DNA of 64,000 nucleotides from assembly GCA_910577465.1 (NCBI GenBank), contig CAJTMM010000001.1, positions 1 to 64,000 of the forward strand. Direction: 5' to 3'. Position numbers and translations under genes: made by a program. The stretch is from an uncultured Muribaculaceae bacterium. GTDB lineage: Bacteria > Bacteroidota > Bacteroidia > Bacteroidales > Muribaculaceae. Below the pieces are notes generated by a model. That model was not told where the DNA came from, did not search any database, and saw only the letters and a list, made by a program, of their open reading frames with translations. This document shows, piece by piece, positions 1 to 8,371 of this stretch; positions within the stretch are counted from its first letter, which is position 1, and each line of letters begins with the position of its first letter.

Positions 1-174
1 AAATATCTTGAACAATCTTCCGACCCTCGTTTCACCAAACGCTATGCACGAATCGAAACTGGAACAGGAGAATCTATTTACATATATAAAGGATCAACAC
101 CAAAGCGTATTGGCGAACTTATACAAGGACTCAACAATTCCGGCACCGGTATTATTTTAGCCAAAGTAGAATGA
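1..174 (+). CDS. C-terminal end of an unidentified protein (partial)
   Basis: An open frame enters from the left edge and ends at a TGA at 172-174, giving 57 residues that finish with GIILAKVE. The stop overlaps the start of the next gene as ATGA, so the two are almost certainly translationally coupled. If the downstream gene is a LlaJI/McrC-type nuclease, this would be the end of its partner, an McrB-like NTPase or a modification enzyme. The visible part carries no motif that decides this. Confidence 0.6.
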   Translation, partial: KYLEQSSDPRFTKRYARIETGTGESIYIYKGSTPKRIGELIQGLNNSGTGIILAKVE

Positions 175-2339
175 AACTACTGATTGAAGAATACCAGTAT
201 GATGTAGCTGATGTTTTCGATGTTTTGGAAGGACTGTTTACACTCCAGGACGTCGAGGGCAAAATCTCTGTGAGCTATGTCGGGTATTACTACAATCCCA
301 AAATAAAAGATGTTGTCTTCATTCTACCGAAAGTGCTGATTGATGAAGCAGGAAAAATATTCGGTAAATACGAGCCGCGCAGCCTTGTAAATCTTGAAGA
401 TGCAAAACTGGAACCTCACGAAGAAAAATTCATATATGAATTCTCTGTATGGATTCACCGTGCTATCATAGTGTATAACAACGCCCATGAACATAACGGC
501 ATAATTCTACGTGAGCAGATTGAGAGCGAAGGGCATGGAGCGAAGAAGAAAACCAATACTTGGCTTGATGTCATATTATCGCTAATACGTTTTGCTAAGG
601 ACAATCGTTCGTTCTTTACTTTCGTTCTGAAGAATATTCACTCCGGATACAACAAGATAAATTGGACGCGCACCATCAGCGGCACCACTGCCGTAGTTCA
701 GAATGACTCTCCCGTCTATCTTAATCCGGTCAACAAGAAAAGACAAATCAATTTTGATGAAGAACTCATCGTGATTTTCTTTTCGATTCTAAACTATGTG
801 GCAGACCGTTTTGGTTTCAAGACTGAAATACCATTCGGTTTCCCTCTGATCAAAGGCGCGAAGTTCGAGCGGTATATTGATGGCTTTGGTCGCCGTCGTC
901 TCCGTCAGATAAAGTATAAATACTTTTCTGATGTGGCCACGAGACTCTGGGATCTATGTTACGCATTCTTCGACAAGGCATATCAGATAAAAACTGCCAC
1001 AGACAACCGCGAATACCTGCTTGCCAAGAGTTTCCACATCGTGTTTGAGGCGATGATTGAGGAGCTTATCGGCGACAACGATGTGCCAAAAGGATTGAAA
1101 GAGCAGGCTGATGGTAAACTTGTTGACCACTTCTACACTTACGACGGTTTGCTTATCAACCGCGAGAATGACAACGATATATATTACATAGGCGACTCCA
1201 AGTACTATAAGATTGGCAGCAAGCCCGGTAAAGAGTCGGTATATAAACAGTACACCTACGCCCGTAATGTAATCCAATGGAATCTCAATCTGTTCCTCAA
1301 TCCATCGGCAAAAGAGGAAGAGAAGGACAGATATAGAAAGATACAGCTGCGTGATGACGTGACAGAGGGATACAACATAATCCCCAACTTCTTCATCTCC
1401 GCCAACATCGACCCGGTTACACTCTCATACGAAGACCGCACGGTAAGGCGTGATGGGCAGGAAAATATATGTCGCCAATTTGAGAACCGCTTATATGACC
1501 GCGACACGCTAATTGTATCGCATTATGATGTCAACTTCCTATTCGTGCTGGCTCTATATGCGCGTGATAATGCAGGAGCAAAGGTACAGTGGAAAGCTGA
1601 TGTCAGGCGAAAGTTCCGTGAGGAGATTCAAGGAATGCTCAAAGACCGCTTTGAATTCTATGCCATGACAGCCCATCCCGATGTTGATGGCGAGAAATGG
1701 CTGAAAGAGAACTTTCAGCAGGTACTTGGCAAGACATACAGCCCGTTCCTCGACAAAGAGATTTTCTCTCTGGCTCTTGATAAAGACGACAAATATAAAG
1801 CAGAGAATGATGCGCTCATAGACTCGCTCAAAGAGAACTTCTATGTTGTCCCATGTCCTTTAGGATCAGAACCAACCGCCCGTATTGCCGAAGAACGGCA
1901 ACTCATTGGCGATGTCAATAGTCCGGCGGCAGACAATGGATTGTTCCTTTTCGGCATTGTAAACAAGATGAAAGCCGGCAAAGATGGTCGACCAGAAATA
2001 TCGAAAGAATACATAACCTTTTCCAAGTACAAAGCTACCGATTTTGTCATGCGCAATATGCCATCAGGTGATATTGCAAAGGTAAAATACTTCGTCCCAA
2101 TGTTCGATGGTGGCATCGCTGGATACTATGAGATAACCGGCATTTCCTTCGGCACACGTCAGAAAGAGACCAAGGATGTGAACGGCAATGATGTAATCGT
2201 CACCATGCCCTGTCTCAACATCAAGCTCGGCAAATACACACCCCTCGGCGGCCGCATCGCCGAAGTCCCAAAATTCCGAAACTGGAACGGGCAGATACAC
2301 ACAGGAAGTGAAGTCAAAGATTTATATGGTTCAACATAA
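171..2339 (+). CDS. Putative LlaJI/McrC-like restriction endonuclease
   Basis: A 722-residue protein likely to cut DNA as part of a restriction system. The centre (residues about 286-350) reads as a PD-(D/E)XK nuclease core: a helix with FHIVFEAMIEELIG, then DHFYTYDGLL, then YYIGDSKYYK, where the D-x-K of GDSK (about 342-344) would be the metal-binding end of the core. The N-terminal part, with FILPKVLIDEAGKIFGKY, resembles the N-terminal region of LlaJI/McrC-type subunits as I remember them, so the family name is an inference. The start overlaps the stop of the upstream frame by ATGA, as expected for a two-subunit restriction operon. A generic PD-(D/E)XK nuclease is the alternative. Confidence 0.55.
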   Translation: MKLLIEEYQYDVADVFDVLEGLFTLQDVEGKISVSYVGYYYNPKIKDVVFILPKVLIDEAGKIFGKYEPRSLVNLEDAKLEPHEEKFIYEFSVWIHRAIIVYNNAHEHNGIILREQIESEGHGAKKKTNTWLDVILSLIRFAKDNRSFFTFVLKNIHSGYNKINWTRTISGTTAVVQNDSPVYLNPVNKKRQINFDEELIVIFFSILNYVADRFGFKTEIPFGFPLIKGAKFERYIDGFGRRRLRQIKYKYFSDVATRLWDLCYAFFDKAYQIKTATDNREYLLAKSFHIVFEAMIEELIGDNDVPKGLKEQADGKLVDHFYTYDGLLINRENDNDIYYIGDSKYYKIGSKPGKESVYKQYTYARNVIQWNLNLFLNPSAKEEEKDRYRKIQLRDDVTEGYNIIPNFFISANIDPVTLSYEDRTVRRDGQENICRQFENRLYDRDTLIVSHYDVNFLFVLALYARDNAGAKVQWKADVRRKFREEIQGMLKDRFEFYAMTAHPDVDGEKWLKENFQQVLGKTYSPFLDKEIFSLALDKDDKYKAENDALIDSLKENFYVVPCPLGSEPTARIAEERQLIGDVNSPAADNGLFLFGIVNKMKAGKDGRPEISKEYITFSKYKATDFVMRNMPSGDIAKVKYFVPMFDGGIAGYYEITGISFGTRQKETKDVNGNDVIVTMPCLNIKLGKYTPLGGRIAEVPKFRNWNGQIHTGSEVKDLYGST

Positions 2340-2354
2340 AATCGCATTATTCAC

Positions 2355-3218
2355 ATGAGTTTAAACGATAAGGATAAAAAATGGTGTCAAAGAATGGCAA
2401 CCATTCATGATTTTTTTACTGAGGTCATCAATAAATCCACTATGCTAAGATGCCATATTGTTAAAGACCATCATGAGAGTTTATATGCCGTAAGTCCTAT
2501 AGTAGATTTTATTGACAATCGCATTGATACGATATTATTATTGGTAGAGAACCTGCGATTTTGGGATGCAGAAATGCCGTATCGATCCGCTTTGGAGGCG
2601 ACTGCAAAATTGGCAAAAATTATTCTTTCTGAAAATGAGAATTCACAAGAATCGCTTATAACTGAATTTTGGGAAGATTTATATGAAATAAACTTACTAA
2701 AGAGAGCTAAAAAAGCGCGTGCATATATGCAATTGCCCATTACCGATGAGTTGAAAGCACAATTTTATAATCTTCAGTTGCCAGATGCCGAGTTTGAAAA
2801 GTTAAAAGAGAAATGGCCTAAACAGAAGCAAAGGGCACTGGAAAATACCTGGTCATTCAATGCCATAATTAGTAAAATTTCATCCCTCAATATATTACCG
2901 AGTCGAGTTTCTAATATATTGGAAACCATCTCCTATAATTATAAAATGTCCAGCCATTTAATACATGGAGACGAAACTGGTATTATGATTATACGAGAGA
3001 GAGAATTGTCCCCTTTGAATGAAAGCAGAGACGTAGATGCAGCTCATATGTTTCGCCTTCTTTCCGATAGTTTCTTTATATCTGCCACAATTTCTTTATT
3101 TACTGCGATATTTGTGCGAAATATAGAAATTTCAGATAAAATTGAATCCTTGATAAAGGATGTCCTTTGCAAAATGGAAAAGTATAGAGGTATTCAAAAT
3201 TTTTCAGAACGAGTATGA
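2355..3218 (+). CDS. DUF5677-like protein of unknown function
   Basis: A mostly helical 287-residue protein with no signal peptide. It starts 16 bp after the nuclease stop and may be in the same transcript. Two features recall the DUF5677/AbiV-like set of stress and phage-defence proteins: the RSALEATAKLAKI helix at about 77-89, and NYKMSSHLIHGDETG at about 195-209, where a Ser-x-x-x-His pair precedes an acidic turn. The gene is richer in A and T than its neighbours, which suggests separate acquisition. No catalytic residues can be assigned; the family link is tentative. Confidence 0.5.
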   Translation: MSLNDKDKKWCQRMATIHDFFTEVINKSTMLRCHIVKDHHESLYAVSPIVDFIDNRIDTILLLVENLRFWDAEMPYRSALEATAKLAKIILSENENSQESLITEFWEDLYEINLLKRAKKARAYMQLPITDELKAQFYNLQLPDAEFEKLKEKWPKQKQRALENTWSFNAIISKISSLNILPSRVSNILETISYNYKMSSHLIHGDETGIMIIRERELSPLNESRDVDAAHMFRLLSDSFFISATISLFTAIFVRNIEISDKIESLIKDVLCKMEKYRGIQNFSERV

Positions 3219-3255
3219 TGCCCATTTATCACGATGTAACTTAAATAAATAATCT

Positions 3256-4290
3256 ATGAAAGCATTGACTTATATAGGCAAAGGGCGATTTGAGGTGACG
3301 AAGAAAGCGAAGCCAGAGGTTGTGGAGACGACGGATGCTGTGGTGAGGGTGACTCTGAGCAGTATCTGCACGAGCGATTTGCATATCAAGCATGGGAGCG
3401 TGCCGAGGGCTGTTCAGGGTGTTACGGTCGGGCATGAGATGGTCGGCGTGGTTGAGAGTGTCGGCACTGCGGTCAAAACAGTAAAGCCGGGCGATCGTGT
3501 GGCTGTGAATGTGGAGACGTTCTGCGGTGAGTGTTTCTTCTGTCGGCATGGATGGGTCAACAATTGCACTGACCCGAATGGCGGTTGGGCGCTTGGTTGC
3601 CGGATTGACGGTGGACAGAGTGAGTTTGTTCGTGTGCCGTTTGCTGATAATGGGTTGACGAAGATTCCGGATAATGTGAGCGATGAGCAGGCGCTGTTTG
3701 TCGGCGATATTCTTGCCACCGGTTATTGGGCGGCTAAAATTTCGGAGATTGGCGAGGAGCATACGGTGCTGATTATCGGTGCCGGACCGACCGGGCTTTG
3801 CACTTTGCAGTGCGTTCGGCTTTATAATCCCAAGCAGATTATTGTCTGCGAGAAAGATGCGGTGCGTCAAGAGTTTGTAAAGAGCCATTATCCCGATGTG
3901 ATTGTTGTTTCACCAGAAGATTGTCTGGAAAGAACGCTGCAATTATCGGAACATGGCGGTGCCGACCGTGTTATTGAGGTTGCAGGAGCGGATGACACAT
4001 TCAAGTTGGCTTGGCAGACGGCGCGACCGAATGCAATTGTTACGGTTGTGGCTCTTTATGATAAGACGCAAGTATTGCCGTTGCCGAATATGTATGGCAA
4101 GAATCTGACGTTCAAGACCGGCGGCGTGGATGGTTGCGACTGCGACGAGATACTAAGACTTATTTCGGAAGGTAAGATTGACACGACTCCCCTTATCACC
4201 CACACATTCCCCTTCTCTCAGATTGAGGAGGCATACGACCTGTTTGAAAACCGCCGCGACAACGTCATTAAAGTAGCGATTGGATTTTGA
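3256..4290 (+). CDS. Zinc-dependent alcohol dehydrogenase (MDR family)
   Basis: A 344-residue medium-chain dehydrogenase/reductase, cytosolic, expected to oxidise an alcohol or sugar alcohol with NAD(P). Near the N-terminus the catalytic zinc ligand Cys lies in SSICTSDLH and GHEMVGVVES supplies the His-Glu pair. The four-cysteine structural zinc lobe is degenerate: C-GEC-FFC and NNC are present at about 93-108. The Rossmann fold shows IIGAGPTGL at about 171-179, then an acidic residue in IVCEKD. Usual length for the family is 340-350. The substrate cannot be read from the sequence. It is a housekeeping-type gene inside an island of conflict genes. Confidence 0.85.
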   Translation: MKALTYIGKGRFEVTKKAKPEVVETTDAVVRVTLSSICTSDLHIKHGSVPRAVQGVTVGHEMVGVVESVGTAVKTVKPGDRVAVNVETFCGECFFCRHGWVNNCTDPNGGWALGCRIDGGQSEFVRVPFADNGLTKIPDNVSDEQALFVGDILATGYWAAKISEIGEEHTVLIIGAGPTGLCTLQCVRLYNPKQIIVCEKDAVRQEFVKSHYPDVIVVSPEDCLERTLQLSEHGGADRVIEVAGADDTFKLAWQTARPNAIVTVVALYDKTQVLPLPNMYGKNLTFKTGGVDGCDCDEILRLISEGKIDTTPLITHTFPFSQIEEAYDLFENRRDNVIKVAIGF

Positions 4291-4306
4291 TAAATAATTT
4301 AAATAC

Positions 4307-5404
4307 ATGAAAACAGACAAAGAATATCCTGCTACCCATTCAATGTGGACTGCGTGGTTTGCGATAGATATAGATGGCAATGTGGCCATAATGGAATGTG
4401 ACGATAATGGGCCTGCTCCCATTGAAGCGCCTAAGGATGAAACATCAGACAGCCTATTGCTTGAAACACTTACAGATTCAGAGAATAGAATAAAATACAC
4501 GGACGAACAATTGTTGCTCATGATGAAAAGCAGTATCACCCCGAAAGAATATACACGGGATGACTACAATTTTGAGAACATATGGGGGAACATATGTCAA
4601 ATCAATCCAGAGAAACTGCCTTTGCTCAAGGAAGCAGCTGCACAGAATTCTGAAAACGTGTTGATTTGTCTGTCTGAGAACTTGAATTTGTGGTATGTAT
4701 CTTTTTCAATTCCTCATTACTTGGACAATAGTGGCGACTCTCGATATCGACCTACAAAGGAAAGAGTTGAGGAAAACAAAAACGCCAAACGCCTATATAA
4801 AAAGATATTTGATGATAGTGTATTTAATCGAATGGTAGATTTATCGTGGCCATTGGGCTATGATAACGAGGTCGAAATTATGGATGGCCGTATCCAAAAA
4901 TCGGATTCTCCATTGACTCTGTACTTTCAACAATACGACTATCGACAACCTTCAGAAAGGATGCACACACTACCCGATAATCTATCAGTTAAAGAGTCTC
5001 AACTTTCGGAAAATTTGCGAACTAAGGCCATCCGCTTGCCATTGCGCTTCAGTGAACATGATAAGATTCAGATTGGCGAGTTCGTCGCTTCCAATTATAT
5101 GGATAGCAATGATGACTGGATGGTAGACGGCCAACGTGCCACTATTGCGAAATTGCCAGACGGGAATTATTATTTTATTGGTAATGGATGCCTGTTCAAC
5201 CCAATCCCAATGGAAGAGTCTTTTGATTCTCACGAAACGAAGTTTATACCATATTACAAGGATTATTCTGCCGAATATAGAATCAACGGTAAGCGAGGGT
5301 TCTTAAAATATGGTACCGGCCCTTTTGTCAAAGCAGGAAGTCTTGAAGTCTATGAGCCTAAAGACACTGATAGAACTGAAAAAATTGAATCTGGCAATGA
5401 TTGA
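4307..5404 (+). CDS. Unknown protein upstream of a radical SAM enzyme
   Basis: A 365-residue soluble acidic protein with no domain I recognise. The N-terminus reads MWTAWFAIDIDGNVAIMECDDNGPAP after a short lead, a pattern resembling WF-x-D-x-x-GN openings of some SMI1/KNR4- or immunity-like proteins (weak resemblance only). Its stop overlaps the start of the radical SAM gene by 8 bp, so the two proteins are probably made together. It could be the partner or substrate of that enzyme. The C-terminal tail is rich in charged residues and has no obvious core-peptide repeat. Confidence 0.6.
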   Translation: MKTDKEYPATHSMWTAWFAIDIDGNVAIMECDDNGPAPIEAPKDETSDSLLLETLTDSENRIKYTDEQLLLMMKSSITPKEYTRDDYNFENIWGNICQINPEKLPLLKEAAAQNSENVLICLSENLNLWYVSFSIPHYLDNSGDSRYRPTKERVEENKNAKRLYKKIFDDSVFNRMVDLSWPLGYDNEVEIMDGRIQKSDSPLTLYFQQYDYRQPSERMHTLPDNLSVKESQLSENLRTKAIRLPLRFSEHDKIQIGEFVASNYMDSNDDWMVDGQRATIAKLPDGNYYFIGNGCLFNPIPMEESFDSHETKFIPYYKDYSAEYRINGKRGFLKYGTGPFVKAGSLEVYEPKDTDRTEKIESGND

Positions 5405-6155
5405 ACTTCTTTCCATCGATTTATCCAACTTCTGCTCCAAGGAATGTAATTTTTGCTATAACCACAGCAATATGGAGGGTAATGTGGAGTGGACTCCGGA
5501 TGAAATCATAGAGTTTGCATCAGATTGCATTGCCAATGGCGTAAAGGCTATATCCCTTGGCGGTGGAGAACCATTTGAATATGACGGTGTTTTCGAAATC
5601 ATTGCCAAATTGCAAAAGCTGGCTTATCTGTCGTTGACAACAAATGGTTTACCTTTGGAAGATTCCAATGTTTGGAGTCAACTTATTCAACATACTCCGG
5701 ATAAAATTCATATTACGATACATCATCCTAATGAAACTCAAGAGGTTAAGCGAGTAAAAAGACAAATCCGTAAATTAGCAGCAACTTCTATCAAGCCGGG
5801 GGTGAATCTACTTGTAGCAAAAGACACGATTGAGTATTGTCGTGATGTGTATCATCAACTTTTGGATGATTTATCTCCTTCACAGATTATACTTGTTCCG
5901 CATAGATATTCCAATACCCCGACACCCAAACAGATTGCATATGTCGCGGACAGCAAACACTTCCAAAGCGCTTCCTGTCTTCTTGGATGTGAGCCACCGA
6001 CTAACTTCGTGTCTGTATCATGGGATAAAAAAGTGAATCGTTGCAGTTACGCAGGAGGGAAACAACCATTGGAAGCCTTGTCATACCAAGGAGTCATCAA
6101 TGCCCTGAATAAGGTTGTCTTCCAATCTTGCATGAGATTTCAATCTTCAGATTGA
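5397..6155 (+). CDS. Radical SAM protein
   Basis: A 252-residue radical SAM enzyme. The [4Fe-4S]-binding motif is CSKECNFC (C-x3-C-x2-C) at about residues 13-20, and SLGGGEPFEYDG gives the SAM-binding GGEP strand at about 50. Later Cys residues in CLLGC and RCSYAGG, and one near the end, could bind an auxiliary cluster, as in SPASM/twitch enzymes. I chose ATG 5397, which overlaps the upstream stop; in-frame starts at 5352 and 5310 would add 15 or 29 residues. At this length the C-terminal region is short for SPASM proteins, and the sequence after the last Cys ends abruptly, so truncation is possible. Substrate unknown; the preceding protein is the first candidate. Confidence 0.75.
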   Translation: MIELLSIDLSNFCSKECNFCYNHSNMEGNVEWTPDEIIEFASDCIANGVKAISLGGGEPFEYDGVFEIIAKLQKLAYLSLTTNGLPLEDSNVWSQLIQHTPDKIHITIHHPNETQEVKRVKRQIRKLAATSIKPGVNLLVAKDTIEYCRDVYHQLLDDLSPSQIILVPHRYSNTPTPKQIAYVADSKHFQSASCLLGCEPPTNFVSVSWDKKVNRCSYAGGKQPLEALSYQGVINALNKVVFQSCMRFQSSD

Positions 6156-6193
6156 GTGAACGTTATGAGCGAAGTAACAAGCAGCAGAGCCAA

Positions 6194-6285
6194 TCAGATT
6201 TCAATGACGGCGGAGCCAGTGAAGGTGGCGTGTTCGCCGGTGAAGACGTAGCCGAGAGGGGTGCTGACGATGTGGATACCACTTA
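6194..6285 (-). pseudogene. Short decayed 3' end of an unknown gene
   Basis: The G+C content jumps here relative to the flanks. On the minus strand about 30 sense codons read GIHIVSTPLGYVFTGEHA and on to VIEI before a TGA at 6194-6196. A TAG stop lies just upstream in the same frame and there is no good start. It looks like the tail of an older gene left in the intergenic region. The parent gene is not recognised. Confidence 0.25.
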
Positions 6286-6295
6286 TCAATATCTA

Positions 6296-6464
6296 ATTAC
6301 CAATTTTTGTAGAATACTACATTTTTAGGTAATGCTAATTAAAGTGCCAGGTAATCATATTACTAAAAATTGAAGTTTATTGCAAGTTCAGGTAATGTAA
6401 GGTACATGTAACTTGTGCATAAGATATTACTAAAATTTGTGGTTTTACCACATTTTCTGGTAAT
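6296..6464. repeat. Three tandem imperfect palindromes of 38-39 bp
   Basis: Three units at 6296-6333, 6359-6396 and 6426-6464 each begin ATTAC and end GGTAAT, with an A/T-rich stem. Units 1 and 3 have matching arms around TGTAG..CTACA and TGTGG..CCACA; unit 2 is more degenerate. An extra GGTAAT lies at 6350-6355. The array fills most of the 500-bp gap between the radical SAM gene and the DUF262 pair. It could be protein-binding sites, hairpin RNA or a REP-like cluster. Confidence 0.6.
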
Positions 6465-6548
6465 ATGAACTAACCCGGAACAGTTTAGAGGTATAACATA
6501 TCATATTCAATGGGCTTTCTTTAAACTTCCTGGCATCAAGCACGCTGA

Positions 6549-6604
6549 AAAGTATACTACTTTATGCTTTTATTTGGCAGCTTGTGGTTTTATGATCATC
6601 TTTG
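6549..6604 (+). promoter_or_regulatory. Promoter with HipB-like operator before the DUF262 pair
   Basis: An inverted repeat AAAGTATA-N6-TATGCTTT (6549-6570) abuts a -33 element TTTG (6573-6576). This is followed by a 20-bp spacer and a weak -7 element CATCTTTG (6597-6604; consensus TAnnTTTG). From 6549 to 6606 the block is identical at 44 of 58 positions to 10682-10739 upstream of hipB, with no gaps and the same spacing from operator to -7. This is visible directly; binding by HipB is inferred. Confidence 0.65.
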
Positions 6605-6660
6605 TATATGTTTAAAATCTAAAGAAACACAAATTTCGATATCAATACAATAAGAACTTT

Positions 6661-8370
6661 ATGTCAGATATAAAATTAGAAACACGCCTTGTAGGCAATA
6701 TTACAGGCAACTTCATTATACCATCTTACCAGCGTGGGTACCGCTGGACTGAGAAGGAAGTGAAATTGTTGCTTGATGATATATTATATAATGGAGCAAA
6801 TCCGTATAGCCTTCAACCCGTCGTCGTGCGCAACCATGACGACTATTATGAACTTATCGATGGTCAGCAGCGACTAACAACAATATATCTAATCTACAAA
6901 TACTTCCACAACGCCAGCAATGGATTCTTTGACGATGCCAAATTCTCTCTTTCCTATGAAACGCGAGAACACTCTGAGCGATACCTAAAAAATATCGATA
7001 TGGCTCGACGCGATGAGAATATTGACTTTTGGTATATTGCCACCGCATATAGTACTATCGAAGAGTATTTCAAGGACAAAAATAAATCTGATTGGACAGA
7101 ACTCAACAGCTATTTCGATAAAAACGTCCGCATAATCTGGTATGAGGTCCCTGAAAATGAAAGTGCTGTTGATTTATTCACGCGTCTAAACATCGGCAAA
7201 ATTCCTTTGACAAGTTCTGAACTTGTCAAAGCATTGTTCCTCAGAGAAACCGACAATGAAATTAAGAAACATCAGGAGGAGATTTCATTGCAGTGGGATA
7301 ATATCGAACGTGACTTACACGACCGACGGCTCTGGTCATTCCTTTCAAACGAAGACGGCACTCGGTATTCAACACGCATCGACCTTCTTCTTGACATGAT
7401 GGCCAAAAAGAACCCTGCTGAAAGAGATGAGTATTTCACATTCTTCTATTTTGATGACCTTGCAAAGAACTCTGGCTCGCTATATAAGGTGTGGCAAGAG
7501 ATTCATCATACGTTTCTGATACTCAAGGAATGGAGATATGACCATGACCTGTATCACTATATTGGCTATCTGATTGCATCCGGGACTATGAGTCTGCGCG
7601 ACCTATATCATGACACCAAAAATTTGAAAAAGTCTGAATTTTTGAAATACTTGAAAGAGAAAATAAAGGAGAGCATTGCCCTGGTTAATAAGACTTACGA
7701 TGAGCTGAATTACGAAAACGGTCATCAACAGATTGAGACTTTATTACTGCTTTTCAATGTGGAGTCTGTTCGTACTGTAGATGCTGGTAAACAATGGTTT
7801 CCGTTTGACAAGCATAAGGAGTCTTATTGGAGCCTTGAACACATTCATGCTCAGCAATCAAAGGGTCTAGATACCAATGAGAAAATTCGTTTATGGCTAA
7901 AAGACCATATTTCACCGCTCTCTATGACCATGAAAGACCAGACAGAAGTTAGTGCGCTAATTGAGAAAATGAAAGCATTGATTTCTGACATTGATGAAAA
8001 TCCTAAGAAGGCACAGGTGAGAGGCAGGTTTGAGGAAATTCAGGATACAGTCATAACTCTGCTTTCCCCTGCCAGTGGCGAATATATCCATTCTTTAGGA
8101 AACCTCGCATTGCTTGATTGTGGCGACAATGCAGCCCTGAGCAATTACGTATTTGATGCAAAGCGAAATATAGTAATTGATTGGGACAAGAATGGCAAAT
8201 ATATACCCTTCTGCACCAAGATGGTTTTCTTCAAATACTATACGCCTTCCAGTGATAACCAACTCCATTATTGGGGTGCCAAGGATCGAATGGCTTACCT
8301 TTCTGCCATCAACGATAAGTTGGAAGAATATCTCGAATCACCAATCACCCTTTCTGAAAAAACTGAATGA
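6661..8370 (+). CDS. DUF262 and DUF1524 (HNH) protein, GmrSD-type
   Basis: A 569-residue protein combining the two domains of GmrSD-type systems. The DUF262 (ParB/Srx-fold NTPase) part shows IPSYQRGYRWTEKEV near residue 20 and LIDGQQRLTTIYLI near 64-77, the family's signature. The C-terminal DUF1524 HNH nuclease part shows YWSLEHIHAQ (about 388-397) with the expected His, then LGNLALLDCGDNAALSN near 480. GmrSD proteins restrict DNA carrying modified bases such as glucosylated hydroxymethylcytosine; whether this pair does so is inference. The next gene, a second DUF262 protein, starts 2 bp after this stop, so they form one operon behind the operator at 6549. Confidence 0.8.
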   Translation: MSDIKLETRLVGNITGNFIIPSYQRGYRWTEKEVKLLLDDILYNGANPYSLQPVVVRNHDDYYELIDGQQRLTTIYLIYKYFHNASNGFFDDAKFSLSYETREHSERYLKNIDMARRDENIDFWYIATAYSTIEEYFKDKNKSDWTELNSYFDKNVRIIWYEVPENESAVDLFTRLNIGKIPLTSSELVKALFLRETDNEIKKHQEEISLQWDNIERDLHDRRLWSFLSNEDGTRYSTRIDLLLDMMAKKNPAERDEYFTFFYFDDLAKNSGSLYKVWQEIHHTFLILKEWRYDHDLYHYIGYLIASGTMSLRDLYHDTKNLKKSEFLKYLKEKIKESIALVNKTYDELNYENGHQQIETLLLLFNVESVRTVDAGKQWFPFDKHKESYWSLEHIHAQQSKGLDTNEKIRLWLKDHISPLSMTMKDQTEVSALIEKMKALISDIDENPKKAQVRGRFEEIQDTVITLLSPASGEYIHSLGNLALLDCGDNAALSNYVFDAKRNIVIDWDKNGKYIPFCTKMVFFKYYTPSSDNQLHYWGAKDRMAYLSAINDKLEEYLESPITLSEKTE

Positions 8371-8371
8371 C

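Noticed and set aside
3241..3888. 215-codon minus-strand frame opposite the alcohol dehydrogenase gene
   Set aside because: It is the shadow of a well-conserved plus-strand gene and has no recognisable domain.
6296..6464. CRISPR array
   Set aside because: Units are palindromic, imperfect and only three, and no cas gene is present.
8177..8371. Upstream in-frame extension of the second DUF262 protein
   Set aside because: It would overlap the first DUF262 gene by almost 200 bp in another frame, and the domain begins normally after ATG 8372.
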